DNA of 64,000 nucleotides. It comes from Halocaridina rubra (taxonomy: Eukaryota; Arthropoda; Malacostraca; Decapoda; Atyidae). The notes under the pieces were generated by a model that was not told the DNA's origin, searched no databases, and was given only the letters and a program-made list of their open reading frames with translations. Shown piece by piece: positions 1 to 64,000 of the stretch (its first letter is position 1; each line of letters opens with the position of its first letter). Where the stretch lies: contig JAXCGZ010003843.1 of assembly GCA_037179515.1 (NCBI GenBank), positions 81,001-145,000 on the forward strand, in the 5' to 3' direction. The translations under genes and the position numbers were made by a program.

Positions 1-55633
<55,633 letters not shown>

Positions 55634-57050
55634 AACTAATTAGTTATTATCATAACTATTTTTTAATATTTTTGTTTAATTTGTTGAAAATAGTTCATTG
55701 TCTTCTTGTTAAGTTCTTATATGTTGATGTATATTGCCGAGTATGGAGAATATTTGTCTCTCAGTCATTAACAGATCGTGGATTGGTGTCCAATCCCGCT
55801 CTGGAAGAAATGGAGAATTATTATGTCCTTGTCAGTTGAGTTGGACTAACTACCTTCCAGACTGATGATAATGATAAAGTACATTTACCAAAAATGACTT
55901 GGACGGTGGGCTTTTACAACTTGCCTGTTTGAAGCCTAAAAGTTTTAAACGTCTTATACAAGAAATATAAGAATTTAGAAAGCAAACAGTTTTGTCTGCC
56001 ATAAGTTGTTCGGTCCTTGGATTACTAATGCCAGGAAGGGAACTTCTTGCTCTGGGCTTTAATTTTAAATATTGAAAGAGGGAAAGGAAACCCTCATATT
56101 TCATCATCCTTATCATTCTGAGATGTTCACCTGTGCACACCCTGAAGAACAGACCTGGAAGTTTCCACCTGTGATTTTACAATGTTAGAGAATGGCTTTT
56201 GTTATTGGTGAGCCTTTTTTTTAATCTAGTTTTGAGCATCTAGAAGATATAGTAGGCTCACTTAATTTAAAGCCAATATTCCAACACCGTGGACCAATAC
56301 CTTGTGGCTGCACGACTTTTTTTTTCTTTTTTTATATCAAATAGAAGATTCCCTATTTTGTTTTATGTCAAGCCTTTGACTCAGGATCTCTGTGTAAAAA
56401 TACTTCCCATAGTATATGAAATGTTGTATGATATTGCAATACTTATATCTATATAATAAGACTGTGTCATTAGCTCTCCAGAATACAGACTCTCTCATAA
56501 ATGAACCTTTTTATTGTGTATTGTACTGTGATAATGCATTCATTTATATAATTCAGCTGATTGCTTTGCAGAAGCAGAATAAGAAAAAAGATAGAAGCTG
56601 GTAAATATAAATTGTTTACTCTTTCTTTCTTGTGTTGCCTTGTTTATTTTTTCCCAAATTTTGGAATTGCTGTCAGGGTCCCCTGATTGTTAATGACTTA
56701 GGCTGCAGAGGTCTGATTCTATATGACTCTGCTGCTGCAACAATATATGAGTTCTAACATCTCTATAGATCTAGACCTTTGCCTTTGATATTGATAAATG
56801 GGGTCACTTTTTGACCAATTCCAACGCAGTCAGGTCAAGTAAGATTATGGATTTGGCTTGTGACGAAATACTCATGAACTGCTGCTGCTGTATTTATACA
56901 TTATGCTTATGACTTTCTTTCTCCTCATCATTCTTCAACATTTTATTCACACCTTGTTATTTGTCAATAGTAACTTACTTGACTGGCCGTTTTGAATAGG
57001 CTTGTTGTGTAGATTGGTAATAAATAAACAGTTTAGCTGAGGATATTGGT
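55634..57050 (+). other. sls: Probable sls 3' UTR
   Basis: About 1.4 kb without coding signal after the stop. The first AATAAA hexamers after the stop are two overlapping copies at 57019-57028, followed by T-rich sequence, which would set the UTR end near 57045. Another AATAAA is at 57770. The UTR end is inferred; only RNA data can fix it. Confidence 0.45.
57019..57028 (+). promoter_or_regulatory. Candidate polyadenylation signal
   Basis: Overlapping AATAAA hexamers (AATAAATAAA) with T/G-rich sequence just downstream, 1.39 kb after the sls stop codon. Confidence 0.4.
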
Positions 57051-57900
57051 TTTATTATCTTCAGATTATTTTCCAGTTTTCTTGACGTAGCGGTATTCCT
57101 TCAATTTCTCCCTTAACTTGAAAGCAACTGGGCATGATATGAGAGTAACTTTTTCATTATCTTTAGTTCTTTACATACTAGAATTGTAATAAACTTGTTA
57201 TTACCCATACAGGAACTGTGGTAAACTCAGTTGCTTTTAGGCTGTTGGGTCAAACTTGGAAGGAATGCAGAAAGAAATACACAGGCATTGATATTAGATT
57301 TTGAATATTGCAGTGCAATATTGCCAAGAGCATTTCATACTGCACTTCCTTATACAAGTTAGTTATAATGAATTATTCGTAAAAGATGAAGACAGTAGTG
57401 CGAAGCATCTTGCAAGTGTTAATAATATGGTGAAGAAATATCACTTCCATTTTTTTATCAGGAGTAAATGAAGAGATTTTTTTTTTTTTTTTTTTGCAAA
57501 AGATGCTAAAAAATTTACAGTAATCAGACAAAATATGTGAATTAACGAGTAAGTTCGATGTTAAGTCCTCCTTCAATTACGGTTCTCTTTCTATGCTTAC
57601 ATCAACACCGAATATTCTTGGATATTCGTTACATATATCTCATTATCCCTTCACATCTGACAAGCCACAGTCCTTCCCATCTCTGTTTCTCTCTATGTTT
57701 TCTTTGTGCCCAGGCCTGATGAGGGTAGATTTTCTTTTTTGACCCGTCCTGGTATCACAATCACAAAAAAATAAAGTAATAATTATCCCCAGATGTGTTC
57801 AATAAATGAAATTAAGACATCACAAATATTCTTTGTGTTAAAAATAGTTTTTTTTTATGATTTTACTTTTACCACACCTAATTTTGTGATACTAAGATCA
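57051..57900. other. Intergenic, nothing recognised
   Basis: AT-rich sequence between the likely sls polyadenylation site and the next microsatellite. A T16-17 run is at about 57478-57495. No supported gene. Confidence 0.6.
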
Positions 57901-57902
57901 TT

Positions 57903-58050
<148 letters not shown>

Positions 58051-58457
58051 CGTCCTGCATCTTACGCGAATACTTAGTTCCACCACTAGCCATGTAAGTT
58101 AAAGTTTGTGTAACGTGTGGACTTTTTCTACCGGTTTCAGGACACTTTTTATTATTAAAGTAATATATAAAACTATGTTAGCCTTTACCCAAAGCTATTT
58201 CTGAGATGATAGTGTTGACACTGAGGACTGGCTGCAATGCCAATGGGATGCAATGACGAGATGTACAGTACTGTAGGTATAACCTGAGATATCAGGTTAT
58301 CCTTAAACTTCTTTACACATCCCGGTGTCTGATTTATAAAGGAAAAAAAATTTAGACAATTTTAAAGCCATTTTTCACAAACCATCTACACTGTATATTT
58401 ATAAATCGATTCTTTAGAATCTCTTTCAGTTGTTCTCAGAAGGTTTAAGAGAACATC

Positions 58458-59640
<1,183 letters not shown>

Positions 59641-59641
59641 G

Positions 59642-60148
59642 CTAATACGTTACTTGACAACTGAGCAAAATAGATACTACTGCGATCGTGGAATTGTGAT
59701 AATGGCGCGGTTTCTTAAACAGTGTAAACCTAGGATACCATATTGTTAGTTAGCTAGACACACAAATGGATTTCATAAACACATCTGACACGGTTCTGTG
59801 TATGGCTAGGATCCCCCCATGAGGGGATCCTAGCCATACACAGAATCGCGTTAGATGTGTTTATGAAATCCATTTGTGTGTGTCTGGCTAACTAACAATA
59901 TGGTATCCAAGGTTTACACTGTTTAAGAAATCGGGCCATTAGCACAATTCCACGATCACAAAAGTATCTATTTGCTCAGTTGCCAAGTAACGTATTAGGA
60001 TCTGACGCGGCTCTGTGTATGGCTAGAATCCCGTACGGGATTCTAGCCATACATAGAACTGTGTCAGATGCGTTTATTAAATCCATTTGTGTGTGTCTAG
60101 CTAACTAACAATATGGTATCCTAAGTTTACACTGTTTAAGAAATCGGC
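59642..60148. mobile_element. Large nested fold-back element, ~507 bp
   Basis: Left arm (59642-59816, starting CTAATACGTTACTTG) and right arm (59823-59998, ending CAAGTAACGTATTAG) form a ~175-base stem around a 6-base loop inside GGATCCCC...GGGGATCC. A second hairpin follows (60000-60069, centre CCCGTACGGG), then a further partial copy of the right arm (60070-60148). So it is an inverted pair plus an extra nested arm. Confidence 0.9.
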
Positions 60149-60401
60149 CCAATGTGGACATTAAGGTTGTTTTCTGTCGTCTGTAAATTTGAGTGACGAT
60201 AATCGTACTGTCGCGACCAGTAATAATGTAAATATTGTTTTTCATCACAGCCTTGTCGTTGATAATGTACAGGTACTGTTAGTAAATTATAACCCATTAA
60301 TTTTCCTTATGATGCAATTGTTGTCATATTATTGAAGTACATGACCCGCTGTCCTACTACCGTTTTAGAATACATATAAAGATTATTGGCAATTTGTTTT
60401 C

Positions 60402-60707
60402 AGCTGGACCCGTCTCAATTTGGAGGTGAAAATTATAATTTTCTTGTGAGTAATTTTTATGTGCTTCGAAAAATGTATGCTAACCTAACATAACCTTAAG
60501 AATAGTAATTTAAGCCGTTGCTATTTATAGTATTTTGATGTTTTTTTTTATTTATTGTGACTTTGAAAACTGCTATAAATTACTATTTTACGGTAGGTTT
60601 GATTAGCATACATTTTCCGAACGCTTCCAAGGTCATATTCAGTCAAAATACGGTAAATCCATAGGAAAAATATAATTTTCACCCCAAAATTGAGACGGAT
60701 CCAGTTG
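60402..60707. mobile_element. MITE-like element with inverted ends, ~306 bp
   Basis: The left end AGCTGGACCCGTCTCAATTT is matched by the complement of AAATTGAGACGGATCCAGTT at the right. A second pair inside is CGAAAAATGTATGCTAACC with GATTAGCATACATTTTCCG. No ORF. Confidence 0.85.
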
Positions 60708-60930
60708 TAAAAATTTACCAGTTTATCAACACATTGTTCTACATTAACTTACGTTTGGAGGTAGCTGCGGGAAAAATAGGCCCAGCCTCCAAAGTAGTAT
60801 TCGAAAGCTCGATTTAAAATTTTGTATCGAGTTCCTCGAGTTTGTGGTCCTTATATTCCTGTGCAATCAGTTCATGTTTATTACCTGTTATATTATCGTA
60901 GCCCTTTCATGGGCAATATAATATATTACC

Positions 60931-61139
<209 letters not shown>

Positions 61140-61433
61140 AGTTTTATGTTACTTTTTATCTCCATTATGGGAGTTGACACAAACTGGAGGTAGAGAAATA
61201 AGCATGGATTCCCTTGTTAACCCCATGCTGTGACCTCGACCATGGATCTATCGAGTATTCTTACCATTACTCTACTGCGGTACTCATATCAGGGTACTAT
61301 ATTATGAGCCTGAATTGTATTCATGGGGACACACAAAATTACATATAACGTAGAAATACTCGGATAATCCTTTCTAACTGAAAAAAAGAGGAAATATCTT
61401 GAATCAGGTTGACATTAGCTACCTTATTATTAG

Positions 61434-61450
61434 GTTAGGTTAGGTATAAA
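61434..61450 (+). repeat. Interstitial TTAGG motif, three units
   Basis: TTAGGTTAGGTTAGG, the arthropod telomere unit, with an inverted ATAACCTAA nearby (61455). More scattered TTAGG/TTAGA units occur at about 62391-62440. Too short to be a telomere. Confidence 0.8.
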
Positions 61451-61584
61451 CATAACCTAAATTAACTTAAAGTAGCCTAATCTAAGCCATCAAATTATGG
61501 GATTATTTAATGTTCTTATCATAGCTAATCTTTACCTGATTCAATAACTGATGACAAATATAAAATTGGGTTTATATATACATA

Positions 61585-61820
61585 CATACATACATATACC
61601 TTGGCTGTTTCCCCCTTAAATTGGGGGGTAGCCGACATAAAAAAAAAGGAAAACAGTTTGGGGAGAAGTTATTCTCCCCTCTACTCCCCCTCTTCTTTGA
61701 CGTCTCACAGGAGGTTGGTACAAGGGGGGGGATTCCTAGTCCCCCCGCCCCGTCCACTTTTAGTCGCCTTTTACGACACGCAGGGAATACGGTGAGGCTA
61801 TTCTTTGATACTGTGCCCGC
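61585..61820 (+). repeat. Dispersed repeat family A, longest copy
   Basis: Starts with a CATA run, then CTTGGCTGTTTCCCCC, CAGTTTGGGGAGAAGTTATT, a GGGGGATTCCTAGTCCCC palindrome, CTTTTACGACACGCAGG and a terminal CAGGGCAC. GC-rich against its AT-rich setting. Related copies are at 33.7 and 44.3 kb, with a fragment at 53.35 kb. SINE-like; no coding potential I can support. Confidence 0.8.
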
Positions 61821-62740
61821 CCCACAGGGCACACTGACGCTAAAATAATGGATTTCATATTTAGCATAAACTAGATGATTGGCTGCAAGAGGGAATATAT
61901 GTACTACTGAACGCTGTCAGGCATTATCCTTACTTGATTTAGTTTATTGTATAAGATAACCAATACAAGGATCAAGCTCAGAATAGGCACCTGATGTACC
62001 TCAATCCCAAATTAGGCACCTAACAAAGACATATAAAAATCTGTTGAGTACAAAATTTTGTTCTGTTAAATTAGGGTAACCGAACCTAGCCTAACCTTGA
62101 GCACCTGTCTTTTTCCTTAATCTCATGTTAAGCACCTAAAAATGACACCGGGTGCCCATTCTGGGATTGATTCCTTTATAGTTAAAGTATATCCTGAAAT
62201 TCATCAATTAAATTTCTTTTTATTATTATAAATAAAATTTCACGGGAATTTGGAATTGGGTAAGGAAATCGTATTTTACTAATAAGTCATGATATATGCT
62301 TGTCAGTAAGATTGTGGAGATAAACGATAATACATATAGCTGATACGTGGCCGGTAATAAAGTCACAAAAAAGTCAGGTAAAAATTCAAAGGTTAGGTTA
62401 GATAGGTTAGGTTATGCTACATTAGGTTAGGTTAGATATTTATTCCTGAGACTTTTTCACTATGAATTTTTTACCTGTCACATTTTTACTTGGATTCGAC
62501 TGATACGGCGACTTATCATTTGTTCTTCTTTGATGGTGTAATTGTACATCTTGATATATTGTTAGCTGGAAACAATGTATCTCTTGAGTTGATATTATTA
62601 AATTCCATTCTCGAGGATATAGTTCGGAGAATGAATTAAACTTCATGGAGATAGATGTGGAATGATGGCCATTACTTGACTAGTTCGCCTATGCATTTTT
62701 AGCACAGTTTATTATAGGGACAACGTGATACCTCAAGCTG
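61821..62740. other. Intergenic, nothing recognised beyond TTAGG-like motifs
   Basis: AT-rich sequence with scattered TTAGGTTAGG motifs near 62391-62440. Near 61960-62170 the phrases 'AGGCACCTGATGTACCTCAA' and 'AGGCACCTAACAAAG' repeat loosely. No gene. Confidence 0.6.
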
Positions 62741-62747
62741 TGTCAAA

Positions 62748-62768
62748 ATGATGATGATGATGATGATG

Positions 62769-62839
<71 letters not shown>
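62748..62839. repeat. (ATG)n-(ATT)n trinucleotide microsatellite
   Basis: ATG units passing into ATT units; the Met/Ile-rich open frame through it is an artefact. Confidence 0.95.
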
Positions 62840-63056
62840 CATCAAAGTAAGGAGATCATACTCTGTTTATCTGCAAAGTCCTCTTTCCTTCTTTGATGGG
62901 GACAAGAATTTGGCCTTCTTGTTCCCCCACTATCCATAAAGTCCACTAAATTGGGTTGAGCTGGGGAAATTGAAATACCCCTTCTCCTTTCGTACTTTCC
63001 TCCCGCGAAGAGTCAGGGTTTTGCCACCCCTTTTGTAAGGGTGATTATAGCCCTTT

Positions 63057-64000
<944 letters not shown>

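Noticed and set aside
61434..61450. Telomere or chromosome end
   Set aside because: Only three TTAGG units, surrounded by ordinary repeats and a DNA transposon.

Overview
The window is eukaryotic and looks like a decapod crustacean (crayfish, shrimp or crab). It holds a long spliced gene with GT-AG introns, fifteen (TA)n arrays, arthropod-type non-LTR retrotransposons, a Tigger-like DNA transposon and short TTAGG motifs. The organism call is an inference from the sequence; no database was searched.

Positions 1-55633 carry the 3' part of one giant plus-strand gene, read here as an invertebrate titin/I-connectin of the sallimus (sls/kettin) type. I trace thirty exons. Every junction has a GT donor and an AG acceptor. 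The reading frame stays open through all of them, giving 8309 residues in the window. The start of the gene lies upstream.

Exon 1 (1-20028, still open at the window edge) encodes an Ig-free elastic segment of about 6676 residues with several repeat types in order: an acidic leader; about 20 tyrosine-rich repeats of 55-60 residues; an acidic linker; seven blocks spaced exactly 71 residues apart; diverged ~70-residue repeats; about 40 regular 34-residue (102-bp) repeats; and a Glu/Lys/Pro/Val-rich PEVK segment. Exons 2-30 then encode an SH3 domain, eight Ig domains, one FN3, two Ig, four FN3 and a 64-residue tail with no kinase. This is the expected plan for a protein running from an elastic I-band spring to a folded C-terminal anchor.

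The introns are full of mobile DNA: a CR1/Jockey-like LINE with one in-frame stop (28.8-31.7 kb), a 5'-truncated relative (21.0-21.4 kb), two heavily decayed LINEs (24.9-26.3 and 39.9-41.8 kb), fold-back elements beside or around (TA)n arrays, and a GC-rich dispersed repeat. The 57-64 kb flank has no host gene that I can support. It holds fold-back elements, a ~306-bp MITE-like element, microsatellites, another dispersed-repeat copy, and at the right edge the 5' end of a broken Tigger-like transposon.
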